Shown here: one piece after another, positions 1-9,913 of the stretch
How the letters are laid out: every line of letters begins with the position of its first letter
How positions within the stretch are numbered: the stretch's first letter is position 1
Assembly: GCA_903905455.1 (NCBI GenBank)
Contig: CAIVGN010000175.1
Coordinates: 1 to 64,000, forward strand
Source of the DNA: an uncultured Archangium sp.
GTDB lineage: Bacteria > Myxococcota > Myxococcia > Myxococcales > Myxococcaceae
Reading direction: 5' to 3'
Length of the DNA: 64,000 nucleotides
Made by a program: the position numbers and the translations under genes
The notes under the pieces: model-generated
What the model was told of the DNA's origin: nothing
What the model saw: only the letters and a program-made list of their open reading frames with translations
Database searches by the model: none

Positions 1-1
1 G

Positions 2-1626
2 ATGGGCACGCTGTGGATCGACACCACCATCTCGCTCACCCAGTCGCTCCTCGGAGACCTCATCGTGCCCATGGGCGTGACCCTCACCATCGCGCCGGGC
101 GTGATGCTCACCGCCGCCACCTCGGACCAGATGCAGGCCGGCAACGACACCTCGCACATCGAACTCATCGTGCGCGGCACGCTGACCGTGGCGGCCTCGG
201 GCAACCCGGTGACCCTCACCTCGTCGGGCGCCAGCGCCGGCGCGTGGACGGGCATTCGCGTCGAGGCCACCGGCGCCGCGACCCTCACGGGGATCAACGT
301 CTCGAAGGCCACCTACGGCGTCGACGCGCTCTCGAACGTGAACCTCACCGAGGCCGCGCTGACCAACAACACCTACGGCCTGCGGACGAGCGCCGGCTCG
401 AGCCAGGTCTCGCGCTCGCTCTTCACCGGCAATACCTTCGGCGCGTACGGCATCAGCGGCTCGCTCTCGCTGGACCACTCGACGCTCGTGTCCAACACCT
501 ACGGCATCTACTCGTCGGGCACGTCGGGCTCGGTGAGCCTCACCAACTCCGTGGCCACCGCCAACAACTACGGCCTCTACCAATACAACACCATCACCCT
601 CGCCAACTCGTTCAACGACGTCTGGGGCAACACCACGGCCAACTACACCACCGCGACGCCGGGCACCGGCAGCATCTCCGGCAACCCGCTCTACGTGGCC
701 ACTGGCGCGACGCCGTACCGCCTCACCTCGAACTCGCCGGCGCGCAAGTCGGACTCCACCGCCGGTGACATGGGCGCCTTCGCGTACACCACCGACCCCA
801 CGGTGGGCCTGCTGGGCACGCTGTGGAGCAACACCACCCTCAACACCACGCAGGCGCTGCTGGGCGACCTCACCGTGCCCCCCGGCGTCACCGTCACCGT
901 GGCCGCGGGCGTCACGCTCACCGCCCCCACCTCGGACCAGATGCAGTCGGGCAGCGACACCTCGCGCACCGAGGTCATCGTGCAGGGAACGCTGCAGCTC
1001 TCGGGCACCGGGGCGAGCCCCGTGGTGCTCACCTCGTCGGGCGCCAGCGCCGGCTCGTGGACGGGCGTGCGCGTGGTCCCCGGGGGCACGGCCAACGTCA
1101 ACTCCGCCACGCTCTCCAAGGCCTCGTACTGCCTCGACCTGGCCGGCGCGGCCACCGTCACCGCGTCGCGCTTCACCGCCTGTACCTACGGCGTGCGCAG
1201 CACCGCGGGCACGCACACGATCACCTTCTCGGTCTTCGACGCCAACACCACCGGCATGCAAGCCAACGGTGGCACCGACACCCTCGACCACCTCACCGCG
1301 TACTCGAACTCGTATGGTGTCTATTCTGCGGGCACCTCGGGCAGCGTGGGGGTGACCAACTCCATCTTCAGCGCCAACACGTATGGCCTGTACAAATACA
1401 ACACCATCGCCATCACCAACTCGTACAACCTGTTCTTCACCAGCCCCCTGGGCACCGTGACCCTCGGGAGCAACTCGACCACCACGGTCGACCCGCTGCT
1501 CGTCGCGCCTGCCACCGGCGACTTCCACCTCCAGTCGACCTCGCCGGCGCGCATGGCGGGCACCAGCAGCAGTGACCTGGGCGCCTTCCCCTTCGCCCCC
1601 GGCGCGGTGGACCACGTGGTCATCGC
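2..1626. repeat. Tandem duplication of an approximately 812-bp beta-helix-coding module
   Basis: Two in-frame copies of the same module lie head to tail. The GGCACGCTGTGGA segment occurs at 5 and 815, and CTCACCTCGTCGGGCGCCAG at 215 and 1028, giving offsets of 810 and 813 bp (one codon indel). Both copies encode a GTLW...TSDQM...SGASAG...LTSNSPAR-like series. This is an intragenic domain duplication, not a mobile element. Confidence 0.8.
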
Positions 1627-3661
1627 GCCTTCGAGCGCCACCGTCAGCGCGGGCGGCACCTTCACCTTCTCGGCCACCGCCTATGACGTGGTGAACAACC
1701 CCGTGCCCACGGCCACCATCACCTGGAGCGCGCTGGGCACCGCGGGCGTCATCACCCCCGGCGGCGTGCTCACCGCGTCGTGCACCCCGGGCACCATCAG
1801 CGCCGGTGTCACCGCGACGTCCAACGGCAAGTCGGCCAGCGCGAGCGTCACCATCACCACCGCGCCCATCGCCAGCCTGGTGGTCACCCCGAGCAACGCC
1901 ACCGTGAAGTCGCAGCAGACGCAGGCCTTCACCGTCACCGCGCTCGACGTCTGCAACAACCCCGTCAGCAGCCCGGCCATCACCTGGTCGGTCACCGGGA
2001 GCGCGGGCATCGTGGACCCCGTGGGCGTCTACACCGCGGGTTGCTCGCGCGGCGCCTTCCCCCTGGCCGTCGTGGCCACCGCGGGCAGCATCGTCGGCCG
2101 CGCCTCGGTGACGGTGGACCCCGGCGTGTTGTCGTCGGTGAGCATCAGCCCCACCACGGCCTCGGTCGCGGTAGGCGGCACGCGCCAGTTCACCGGCACC
2201 GCGGCTGACGGCTGCGGCAATCCGCTGACCCCGGTCATCACCTGGGCGAACTCCGTCACCGGGGCGAACATCAACACCAGCGGCCTCTTCACCGCCGGCA
2301 CCACCCCGGGCACCTTCAACGCCGGCGTCACCGCTTCCGCCAGCGAAGGCGCCGTCAGTCGCTCGGCCTCGTCCACCGTGACCGTCACCGGCGGCACCGT
2401 GGCCACCGTGACCGTGATGCCCGGCACCGCCACGCTGCAGCCCGGCGCTACGGCGAACTTCTCGGCCGTGGCCGTGGACAGCTTCGGCAACATGGTGCCC
2501 GGCACCGCCACCTGGTCGCTCGTCTCGGGCGGCGGGTCGATCAACGCCGGCACCGGCGCCTTCACCGCGGGCACCACGGCGGGCACCTTCGCCAACACCG
2601 TGCGCGCCACCATCGCGGGCGTCAACGGCACGGCCACGGTCATCGTGCAGCCGGGCCCCGCGACGCGCGTCACCGTGTCTCCGGCGATGGTCACCCTCGC
2701 CCCCGGGGGCAGCACCACCTTCACCGCGCAGGCCTTCGACGCGAACAACAACGTGGTGACCACCGCCATCTCGTGGGCCGCCAGCGCCGCGTCGGGCACC
2801 ATCAACCAGGGCGGCGTGTTCACCGCGGGGTCCATGTCCGGCAACTACCCGGCGGCCATCACCGCCACCGCCGGCAGCTTGAGCGGCTCGGCGAGCGTGA
2901 GCATCAACGCCGGCGCGCTCTCGCAGCTGAGCCTCACCCCGTCCGTCGCCACCACCCAGGCCGGCGGGACCCTCGCCTTCACCGCCACCGGCCGCGACGG
3001 GAACAACAACACCGTCGCCGTCACCCCCACCTGGAGCGTCGTCGCGGGCGGCGGCACCATCTCGCCCACCGGCATCTTCAGCGCCGGCACCACCACCGGC
3101 ACCTTCGCCAACACCGTGCGCGCCGAGTCGAACGGCGTCACCGCCTTCGCCACCGTCTCGGTCACCGCCGGGCCGCTGGTGCTCCTCGAGCTCAACCCCG
3201 CGTCGGCCGACCTGCTGGTGGGCGCCACCGCGCAGTTCGCCGGCACCGGGAAGGACGCCTTCGGCAACACCGTGCCCGCGAACATCACGTGGACCACCAA
3301 CCCCAACGCCGGCGCCATCACCGCCGGTGGGCTGTTCACCGCCGGTACGCTCGCGGGTGACTACGCCGACGGCGTGCGTGCCACGGCCGGGGCGGTGAGC
3401 ACCACCGCCAGCATCCACGTGCGCTCGGCGACGGTGATCGACGCGGGCGTGGTGGACGCAGGGCCGGTGGAGCCGGTCGATGCGGGCCCCATGCTCACCG
3501 ATGCCGGCACGATGACCGAGGCCGACGCCGGGACGATGACCGCCGCCGATGGCGGTACGGGGCTCATCCAGGGCGCCACCGGGTGTGGGTGCAGCCAGGG
3601 CGATGCGCTCGCGCCGTTGATGGGGTTGCTGGCGCTCGCGCTGCGCCGCCGTCGCAGCTGA
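2..3661 (+). CDS. Large surface protein: beta-helix repeats, seven Ig-like domains, MYXO-CTERM-like tail (5' truncated)
   Basis: An open frame of 1219 residues enters from the left window edge. It has no signal peptide, and its first residues align with the start of an internal repeat, so the true start lies upstream. Residues 1 to about 530 form two copies of an Asn/Thr/Ser-rich right-handed beta-helix-like module. Next come seven Ig-like (BIG2-type) domains of about 85 residues, each with a TxSxxGxFTAG-like core. Residues about 1150-1190 are an Asp-Ala-Gly-rich linker. The C-terminus has a Gly-Cys-Gly-Cys motif, a short hydrophobic helix and an Arg cluster, which matches the MYXO-CTERM sorting architecture. 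The protein is therefore probably exported and displayed on the cell surface. Its ligand or role (adhesion, matrix) cannot be read from the sequence. Confidence 0.85.
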   Translation: MGTLWIDTTISLTQSLLGDLIVPMGVTLTIAPGVMLTAATSDQMQAGNDTSHIELIVRGTLTVAASGNPVTLTSSGASAGAWTGIRVEATGAATLTGINVSKATYGVDALSNVNLTEAALTNNTYGLRTSAGSSQVSRSLFTGNTFGAYGISGSLSLDHSTLVSNTYGIYSSGTSGSVSLTNSVATANNYGLYQYNTITLANSFNDVWGNTTANYTTATPGTGSISGNPLYVATGATPYRLTSNSPARKSDSTAGDMGAFAYTTDPTVGLLGTLWSNTTLNTTQALLGDLTVPPGVTVTVAAGVTLTAPTSDQMQSGSDTSRTEVIVQGTLQLSGTGASPVVLTSSGASAGSWTGVRVVPGGTANVNSATLSKASYCLDLAGAATVTASRFTACTYGVRSTAGTHTITFSVFDANTTGMQANGGTDTLDHLTAYSNSYGVYSAGTSGSVGVTNSIFSANTYGLYKYNTIAITNSYNLFFTSPLGTVTLGSNSTTTVDPLLVAPATGDFHLQSTSPARMAGTSSSDLGAFPFAPGAVDHVVIAPSSATVSAGGTFTFSATAYDVVNNPVPTATITWSALGTAGVITPGGVLTASCTPGTISAGVTATSNGKSASASVTITTAPIASLVVTPSNATVKSQQTQAFTVTALDVCNNPVSSPAITWSVTGSAGIVDPVGVYTAGCSRGAFPLAVVATAGSIVGRASVTVDPGVLSSVSISPTTASVAVGGTRQFTGTAADGCGNPLTPVITWANSVTGANINTSGLFTAGTTPGTFNAGVTASASEGAVSRSASSTVTVTGGTVATVTVMPGTATLQPGATANFSAVAVDSFGNMVPGTATWSLVSGGGSINAGTGAFTAGTTAGTFANTVRATIAGVNGTATVIVQPGPATRVTVSPAMVTLAPGGSTTFTAQAFDANNNVVTTAISWAASAASGTINQGGVFTAGSMSGNYPAAITATAGSLSGSASVSINAGALSQLSLTPSVATTQAGGTLAFTATGRDGNNNTVAVTPTWSVVAGGGTISPTGIFSAGTTTGTFANTVRAESNGVTAFATVSVTAGPLVLLELNPASADLLVGATAQFAGTGKDAFGNTVPANITWTTNPNAGAITAGGLFTAGTLAGDYADGVRATAGAVSTTASIHVRSATVIDAGVVDAGPVEPVDAGPMLTDAGTMTEADAGTMTAADGGTGLIQGATGCGCSQGDALAPLMGLLALALRRRRS

Positions 3662-3699
3662 GCAGATCGTTCCGGGGGGCCGCCCGTTGAGAGGGCCCC

Positions 3700-4479
3700 A
3701 TGGTTCCGTTCCGCGCGCTCACCCTCCTCGTCGTGTTGTTCCTCGCCCCCGCAGCCCTCGCGGGGCCCCGGGTCTTGATCCTCTGGGATGTGCGCAACGA
3801 ACAGACCAGGGCCCTCGCCACCTCGCTCACCAACAGCGGCGCCGAGGTCGTCTTCAGTGACACCAGCGGCCCGGGCTTCAACGGCGACAACCCGTCCCTG
3901 AAGACCTTCGACGTGGTGGTGCACCTCAACGGCACCACCTGGCAGTCGGACATGCCCCTCTCGGGTCAACGCGCGCTGGTGCGCTTCGTGGAGAACGGCG
4001 GCGGGTACCTCCACCACGAGTGGAACGCCTACCAGCTCTCCGTGGGGCAGTTGCAGGCGCTGCGGCCGTTGATCCTCTTCGACCGCAGCTCGGGGTACTC
4101 GGGCGACATCCAGCTCCAGCGCGTCGAGAGCGCGAAGGTGCACCCGGTCATCTGGGAGGTGCCGAAGACCTTCACCATGACCGGGGGCTGCAACGTGGGG
4201 CACGTGCACGTCTTCGACGAGGAGCCCTCGGTGGTGCTCGCCCGCGACGCCCAGGGGAATGACGCCATCGCGGTGCGGGAGCACGGGTTCGGCCGCATCG
4301 TCGGCTTCCATCACGGGGGGAACTGGTCGTACTCGGTGCCCGGCGCGCTGATGAACAGCAACGAGGCCCGGCGCATGTTCGTCGATGGCGTGCGTTGGGC
4401 GTACGGGTGCGACCCCACGTTCCGCGAGGGGCGCCGAGAGAAGATGTGCGTGGAGATCGCGAAGCGGAAGGGGAAGTGA
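3700..4479 (+). CDS. Secreted ThuA-like domain protein
   Basis: The 259-residue protein starts with a signal peptide (hydrophobic residues 6-20, Ala-Leu-Ala-Gly cleavage region). The mature part begins with a RVLILWD strand and keeps the ThuA/class I glutamine-amidotransferase-like fold pattern: DVVVHLNG, a GGGYLHHEWNAY segment where GATase enzymes carry their nucleophile elbow, and a late GRIVGFHHGGNWS segment. ThuA proteins are linked to trehalose and other carbohydrate use, but catalysis is not established for most members. A GAGAGG ribosome-binding site precedes the ATG. The gene follows the surface protein by 38 bp on the same strand and may be cotranscribed. The family call is fairly safe; the substrate is unknown. 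Confidence 0.7.
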   Translation: MVPFRALTLLVVLFLAPAALAGPRVLILWDVRNEQTRALATSLTNSGAEVVFSDTSGPGFNGDNPSLKTFDVVVHLNGTTWQSDMPLSGQRALVRFVENGGGYLHHEWNAYQLSVGQLQALRPLILFDRSSGYSGDIQLQRVESAKVHPVIWEVPKTFTMTGGCNVGHVHVFDEEPSVVLARDAQGNDAIAVREHGFGRIVGFHHGGNWSYSVPGALMNSNEARRMFVDGVRWAYGCDPTFREGRREKMCVEIAKRKGK

Positions 4480-4627
4480 CCGGCGGGGCTACGGCCCGGG
4501 GGAGGCGGTCGGTCCGGTGTGTGCGGGGGCACCGCTCGGCTCGGGCAGCCTCGCGATTCCGGCCGCTGCGTGACTCCAGGCGCTCGGACTTCGTGAAGAG
4601 GGCCGTCGTCGCCGGCCGCCTCGCGAC

Positions 4628-4954
4628 TCAGCGCTCCTTGCCGTACGCGCGCTCGACCCGCGCCACGCGCACTTCGTAGTCGGCGTACCAGGTCTCCCTG
4701 CCCTCGCGCTGCGCCACGCGGTGCTCGGGGTGCGCTCGCCACTGCGCGATCGCCGCCTCGTCACGGAAGTACGCCACCGTGATGCCCACGCCTACCTCCC
4801 CGCGCACGCTGTCCATCCCGAGGAACCCCGGCTGCCCCTCGGCCAGCGCCACCATGCGCTCGGCCATCGCCTCGTAGCCGCGATCTCCCTCGGTGCGCGC
4901 CGAGGTGAAGATGACCGCGAGGTACGGAGGCGCCGGCGTCTTCGCCAGGCTCAC
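4628..4954 (-). CDS. Antibiotic biosynthesis monooxygenase (ABM)-like small protein
   Basis: I place the start at the GTG at 4954, giving 108 residues beginning [16 protein letters not shown]. This GTG overlaps the purL stop codon as GTGA, the usual sign of translational coupling, and it removes the N-terminal extension of the longer frame. The protein shows the dimeric ferredoxin-like ABM pattern: an opening strand AVIFTSA, a helix with [20 protein letters not shown], then [22 protein letters not shown] and a [14 protein letters not shown] tail. Members are small heme-degrading or quinone-type monooxygenases, or simple stress proteins. It is very likely expressed with purL, but I see no functional link to purine synthesis. 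Confidence 0.75.
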   Translation of the reverse strand: MSLAKTPAPPYLAVIFTSARTEGDRGYEAMAERMVALAEGQPGFLGMDSVRGEVGVGITVAYFRDEAAIAQWRAHPEHRVAQREGRETWYADYEVRVARVERAYGKER

Positions 4955-7900
4955 CCCTCGCACCAAGCCCGCGCGTTCTCGAAGAACCGCAACCACGGGC
5001 TGTCGTCACCCCACGACCGCGGGTGCCACGAGAGCTGCGCAGACCGAATCACCCGCTCCGGGTGCGGCATGAGGATCGTCACCCGCCCGTCGGCCGTGGT
5101 CAGCGCCGTCACCCCGTCCTTCGAGCCGTTGGGGTTGAGCGGGTAACGCTCGGTCGGCGCCCCGCTCGCGTCGGCGAAGCGCGCGGCCACGGTGAAGGCG
5201 TCCGTCCCGTCCAACTCCACGCGCCCTTCTCCGTGCGCCACCGCCACGGGCAAGAGGCTGCCTTCCATGCCCGCGAAGAACAGCGAGGGGGACTTCTCGA
5301 TGTGCACCATCGAGACCCGCGCCTCGAACTGCTCCGAGCGATTGCGCACGAAGCGAGGCCACGCCTCGGCCCCGGGGATGAGCGCCTTGAGCTGCGCCAT
5401 CATCTGGCAGCCATTGCACACGCCCAACGTGAAGGTGTCGGGCCGGTGGAAGAAGGCGCGGAACACCTCGCGCGCGCGCTCGTTGAAGAGCACCGACTTC
5501 GCCCAGCCCCCACCCGCGCCCAGCACGTCGCCGTACGAGAACCCACCGCACGCCGCCAACCCGCGGAAGCTCGAGAGATCGAAGCGCCCCTCGAGGAGAT
5601 CGCTCATGTGCACGTCCACCGCCTCGAAGCCCACGCGGGTGAAGGCCTGCGCCATCTCCAGCTCGCCGTTGACCCCCTGCTCGCGGAGGATCGCCACCCG
5701 CGGCCGGTGCGGCTTCACCGGCGCCCGCACCACGGGGTCGAAGGTCAGCGACGCCGTCAGCCCCGAGAACGTCGAGTCGGTGCGCAGCGCGTGCTCTTCG
5801 TCCGCGCAGCCCGCGTCGTCACGCAGCCGGTGCATGCGCCAGGTGGTGTCGGACCACAGCGCCCGCAGCTCGGTGCGCGTCGCGCGGTAGTGCGCCCCCA
5901 GGGTGATGTGATCGTCGGACCGCGGCGTCGCCACCACGTGCGCCCCGAGATCCAGCGCCTGGCACCGGTGCAGCAGGTCCGCGACGTCCGCCGTGCGCAC
6001 CTGCACCACCGCGCCCAGCTCTTCATTGAAGAGGAAGGGCACCAGGGTCTTCCCCTCGTTGGCCACCAGGTCGAAGCCACACTTCGAGGCGAATGCCATC
6101 TCGAGCAACGTCACCACCAGGCCGCCGTCGGAGCGGTCGTGGTACGCGAGCAGCTTCCCCTCGGCGTTGAGCGACTGGATCAACGCGAAGAAGTCCGCCA
6201 GCTCGCGCGGCGAGTCGACGTCGGGGTGCTGCGTGCCCACCTCGTTGAACACCTGCGCCAACGCGCTGCCGCCCAGCCGGTCCTCGCCGTGGCCCAGGTC
6301 GATGAGCACCAGCGACGTCGGCCCGAGGTCGAGCTGCAGCTCCGGGGTCAACGTCTGGCGCACGTCGGACACCGGCGCGAACGCGCTGACGATGAGCGAC
6401 AGCGGCGCCGTGACCGACTTCCCGTCCCACACCGTGCGCATGGACATCGAGTCCTTGCCCACGGGGATCGCGATGCCCAGCGCCGGGCACAGCTCCGCGC
6501 CCACCGCCTTCACCGCCTCGTAGAGCCGCGCGTCTTCACCCGGGGCCCCGGCCGCCGCCATCCAGTTCGCCGAGAGCTTCACGAAGCCCAGCTGGTCCAC
6601 CCGCGCCGCCGCGAGGTTGGTCAGCGCCTCGCCCACCGCCATGCGCGCCGAGGCCGCCGCGTTCAACACCGCCAACGGCGTGCGCTCGCCCATGGCCATC
6701 GCCTCGCCCGTGGTCACGTCGTAGCTGGTCATCGTCACCGCCACGTCGGCCACCGGCACCTGCAGCGGCCCCACCATCTGGTCCCGCGCCACCAGGCCGG
6801 TGATCGAACGATCGCCGATGGTCACCAGGAAGCTCTTGTCACCCACGGTGGGCAGCAGCAGCACGCGCTTGAGCGCCTCGCGCAGCTCGAACTCGGGCAA
6901 CGGCTTGCCCGGCGAGGGCACCCGCTTCACGTCTCGGCGCATGCGTGGGGGCTTGCCCAGCAACACCTCCAGCGGCATGGCGATGGGCGTGTTCCCGAAG
7001 TGGGCATCGGTGACCTTCAGCAGCCCGTCGTCCGTGGCGTGCCCCAGCACCGCGAAGGGACACCGCTCGCGCCGGCAGAAGGCCTCGAAGCGCGGCAGCG
7101 ACGCGGCGTCGATGGCCAGCACGTAGCGCTCCTGGCTCTCGTTGCACCACAGCTCGAGCGGCGACATGCCGTGCTCGTCGCTGGGGATCTTCCGCAGCTC
7201 GAAGGTCGCCCCACGCCGGCTCTCGTGCACCAACTCCGGCAAGGCGTTCGACAACCCGCCCGCACCGACGTCGTGAATCGAGACGATGGGGTTGGCCTCC
7301 CCCAGCGCGCAGCAGCGGTCGATGACCTCCTGGCAGCGCCGCTCCATCTCTGCGTTGTCCCGTTGCACCGAGGCGAAATCGAGATCCTCCTGGGACGCCC
7401 CCGACGCCACCGACGACGCCGCGCCACCACCCAGGCCGATGAGCATCGACGGCCCACCGAGCACCACCAGCGCTGCGCCCGCGGGAATCGCGCCCTTCTT
7501 CACGTGCCCCGGGCGGATGTTCCCCAGGCCGCCGGCGATCATGATCGGCTTGTGGTACCCGCGCACCGCGCCGTTCACTTCCTGCTCGTAGGTGCGGAAG
7601 TACCCCGTCAACGCCGGCCGCCCGAACTCGTTGTTGAACGCCGCGCCGCCCAACGGGCCGTCCAGCATGATGTCCAGCGCCGAGGCAATGCGGTTGGGCT
7701 TGCCGTGGTCGACCTCCCACGCGCGCTCCGCCCCCGGCAGCCGCAGGTTCGACACCGAGAACCCCACCAGCCCCGCCTTCGGCTTCGAACCCCGCCCCGT
7801 CGCACCCTCGTCGCGGATCTCGCCGCCGCTGCCCGTCGACGCCCCCGCAAACGGAGAGACCGCCGTCGGGTGGTTGTGCGTCTCGACCTTCATCAACAAG

Positions 7901-8724
7901 TGCACCGGCTCCGTGTGCGCGCCGTAGATGCCGTCGTCCGGGTTCGCGAAGAACCGCCCCGCCGCGTAACCCTCGATGACGCTCGCGTTGTCGTTGTACG
8001 CGCTGAGCACCCCACCCGGGCTCGCCTCCGTGGACCTGCGGATCATGCGGAACAACGAATCACCCTGCGCTTCACCGTCGATCACGAAGTCGGCGTTGAA
8101 GATCTTGTGCCGGCAATGCTCGGAGTTCGCCTGCGCGAACATCATCAACTCCACGTCGCTCGGGTCTCGCCCCAACTTCGTGAAGGCCGCAATGAGGTAA
8201 TCGATCTCGTCGGGCGCCAACGCCAGGCCCAGGCGCGTGTTCGCCGCCGCGATCTCCCCGAGGGGAATGGTGGTGTACGGCCTCGGCTCGTGGCGCTCGA
8301 AGAGCTTCGCCGCGCTCGCCACGTCGGGCAGCACCGACTCCGTCATGCGGTCGTGCAGCGCCGGGGCGGTGGTGAGCTCCCCCTGGAGCGTCCACACGAT
8401 CCCGCGCTCCAGCCGGAGGATCGCCGTCAACCCACAGTTGTGCGCGATGTCCGTCGCCTTGGAAGACCACGGTGACTTCGTGCCCAACCGCGGTACGACC
8501 ACGAAGGCGCGCCCCTCGATGCGCCGCGACGCCTGCTTCGGCCCGTAGGTCAGCAGGGCCGCCAGCTTCGTGGTCTCGTCGGGCGTCAGTTCCCGCTCGA
8601 CGTCCACCACGTGCACGTAGTCCGCCGTCGCGTCGCGCAGACCCGGGTTGCTGGCCTTCAACTTGTCGAGCCGACGCGCCAGCCGCGCAGGGGTCATCGC
8701 CGGGGTTCCAGGGAGCACGAGCAT
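4951..8724 (-). CDS. purL: Phosphoribosylformylglycinamidine synthase, large single-chain form
   Basis: This enzyme converts FGAR, glutamine and ATP to FGAM in step 4 of de novo purine synthesis, in the cytoplasm. The single chain of about 1257 residues contains the N-terminal PurS-like domain, two AIR-synthase-like halves ([33 protein letters not shown] and [16 protein letters not shown] signatures) and a C-terminal glutaminase. The glutaminase nucleophile is in GVCNGCQMM near residue 1103, with the HPER catalytic His-x-Glu near 1221. The length matches the gamma-proteobacterial/eukaryotic large type rather than the split PurS/Q/L type. I prefer the ATG at 8724 because [10 protein letters not shown] aligns with known N-termini; a GTG at 8739 is also in frame. 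The ABM-like gene is coupled to its stop. Confidence 0.97.
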   Translation of the reverse strand: MLVLPGTPAMTPARLARRLDKLKASNPGLRDATADYVHVVDVERELTPDETTKLAALLTYGPKQASRRIEGRAFVVVPRLGTKSPWSSKATDIAHNCGLTAILRLERGIVWTLQGELTTAPALHDRMTESVLPDVASAAKLFERHEPRPYTTIPLGEIAAANTRLGLALAPDEIDYLIAAFTKLGRDPSDVELMMFAQANSEHCRHKIFNADFVIDGEAQGDSLFRMIRRSTEASPGGVLSAYNDNASVIEGYAAGRFFANPDDGIYGAHTEPVHLLMKVETHNHPTAVSPFAGASTGSGGEIRDEGATGRGSKPKAGLVGFSVSNLRLPGAERAWEVDHGKPNRIASALDIMLDGPLGGAAFNNEFGRPALTGYFRTYEQEVNGAVRGYHKPIMIAGGLGNIRPGHVKKGAIPAGAALVVLGGPSMLIGLGGGAASSVASGASQEDLDFASVQRDNAEMERRCQEVIDRCCALGEANPIVSIHDVGAGGLSNALPELVHESRRGATFELRKIPSDEHGMSPLELWCNESQERYVLAIDAASLPRFEAFCRRERCPFAVLGHATDDGLLKVTDAHFGNTPIAMPLEVLLGKPPRMRRDVKRVPSPGKPLPEFELREALKRVLLLPTVGDKSFLVTIGDRSITGLVARDQMVGPLQVPVADVAVTMTSYDVTTGEAMAMGERTPLAVLNAAASARMAVGEALTNLAAARVDQLGFVKLSANWMAAAGAPGEDARLYEAVKAVGAELCPALGIAIPVGKDSMSMRTVWDGKSVTAPLSLIVSAFAPVSDVRQTLTPELQLDLGPTSLVLIDLGHGEDRLGGSALAQVFNEVGTQHPDVDSPRELADFFALIQSLNAEGKLLAYHDRSDGGLVVTLLEMAFASKCGFDLVANEGKTLVPFLFNEELGAVVQVRTADVADLLHRCQALDLGAHVVATPRSDDHITLGAHYRATRTELRALWSDTTWRMHRLRDDAGCADEEHALRTDSTFSGLTASLTFDPVVRAPVKPHRPRVAILREQGVNGELEMAQAFTRVGFEAVDVHMSDLLEGRFDLSSFRGLAACGGFSYGDVLGAGGGWAKSVLFNERAREVFRAFFHRPDTFTLGVCNGCQMMAQLKALIPGAEAWPRFVRNRSEQFEARVSMVHIEKSPSLFFAGMEGSLLPVAVAHGEGRVELDGTDAFTVAARFADASGAPTERYPLNPNGSKDGVTALTTADGRVTILMPHPERVIRSAQLSWHPRSWGDDSPWLRFFENARAWCEG

Positions 8725-8995
8725 GGGGCCACTGTGCACCGGGCCCTGCCAGCGGGGAAGCCGTGGATGAACGGCGTACCTCCTCGGGCAGGGCGAAGGC
8801 AGGGAGGGAGGCCGTCTGGCCGGTCACCCCACGCCCCGCCTCGCTCCACCAGCCCCTCGACCCGGACGTCGTGACCCTCTTTTGCGCGGACTTCGGGGGG
8901 GTGGGCACAGGAGGTGACAGCAGCGTGTGAGGTGGCGCGTCCAATCTCACTTGTCAGACCCCTGAAGTACATCGTGGGGCCTGGGGGTGGCGGGT

Positions 8996-9913
8996 ATGGG
9001 CGGGTTGAACGAACTGGAAGCAGTCGCGGTACGGCAATGGGGCCTCATCACCCGCGCACAGGCCGTCGCCGTCGGGCTGTCCCCCGTCGCGCTGCGCTGG
9101 CGGGTGCAGACGGGCGCCCTCGAACGCGTGCACTCCGACGTGTTCCGCTTTCGCGGCGCCCCCCTGTGCTGGCGCCAACAGGCCCTCGCGCTCGCGCTGC
9201 AGTGCGGCCCCGGGAGCGCCGTCTCACACCAGAGCGCCGCGTTCCTCTACGACCTGTGGGGCATCAGCGACAAGAACCGCACCCCACCGCGGCCCATCGA
9301 CGTCACCACCTCCCGCAGCCGAAACCCCGGCCACCTCGAGGGCGTCAGGCTCCACCGCAGCCGCGGCGATTTCACCGTGGAAATGCGCTCCGGGGTTCCC
9401 GTCACCTCGGTCGCCCGCACCCTCGTCGACCTGTGCGATGTGCTCTCCGAAGAGAACCTCGCCATGGCCCTCGACTCCGCGCGCAAGGGACACCCGCTCA
9501 TCGCGCCCCAACTCCACGCCCTCGCGGCCACCCTGACCGGGCGCCCCGGGATGGGCACGCTGATGCGACTCCTCGGCCAGCGAGAAAGTCCCCTCGACTC
9601 AGGCCTGGAGATCCGCCTGGAGCGCGCACTCGCGCAGTACGACCTCCCTCGCCCCGTTGCCGGCTATTCCGTCTTCGAGAACCGCCGCTACATCATGAAG
9701 GTCGACTTCGCCTGGAAGGACCAGCGCGTCGCACTCCACGCAGACAGCTACGACTTCCACCGACAACGCCAACACTTCGAACGCGACGCGCGACAACGCA
9801 GCCTGCTCACCGGCGCCGGCTGGCACTCCCTCGTCGTCACCTCGAAGGCCGTCAACGAATCCTGGTGGGTCGAGGCGCTCCGTCACGCGCTCTCGCCGTC
9901 CTCCCGTGCTTGA
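8996..9913 (+). CDS. AbiEi-like winged-helix protein with DUF559/Vsr-like C-terminal domain
   Basis: About 305 residues. Residues 1-60 (LEAVAVRQWGLITRAQA...LERVHSDVFR) form the winged-helix domain of type IV antitoxin AbiEi-like proteins, and the middle carries the TSVARTLVDLCD segment common in that group. The last 100 residues resemble the DUF559/Vsr endonuclease-like fold: SGLEIRLERAL, then KVDFAW, then ALHADSYDFH where active relatives normally have a Glu-x-Asp-Gly. The Glu-to-His change makes nuclease activity doubtful. No AbiEii toxin gene lies next to it, so it is an orphan regulator-like protein, not a visible toxin-antitoxin pair. I chose the ATG at 8996 because a GGGGG stretch lies 8-13 bp upstream; a GTG at 8987 is possible. 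Confidence 0.72.
   Translation: MGGLNELEAVAVRQWGLITRAQAVAVGLSPVALRWRVQTGALERVHSDVFRFRGAPLCWRQQALALALQCGPGSAVSHQSAAFLYDLWGISDKNRTPPRPIDVTTSRSRNPGHLEGVRLHRSRGDFTVEMRSGVPVTSVARTLVDLCDVLSEENLAMALDSARKGHPLIAPQLHALAATLTGRPGMGTLMRLLGQRESPLDSGLEIRLERALAQYDLPRPVAGYSVFENRRYIMKVDFAWKDQRVALHADSYDFHRQRQHFERDARQRSLLTGAGWHSLVVTSKAVNESWWVEALRHALSPSSRA

Noticed and set aside
3676-3699. GGGGCC/GGCCCC inverted repeat before the ThuA-like gene
   Set aside because: Six-base stem with a 12-base loop carrying the ribosome-binding site and no T-run; weak in a GC-rich background, so not called a terminator or riboswitch.
5023-8475. Plus-strand frame of 1150 codons
   Set aside because: It is antisense to purL, Arg/His-rich and without domains, while purL has unmistakable motifs.
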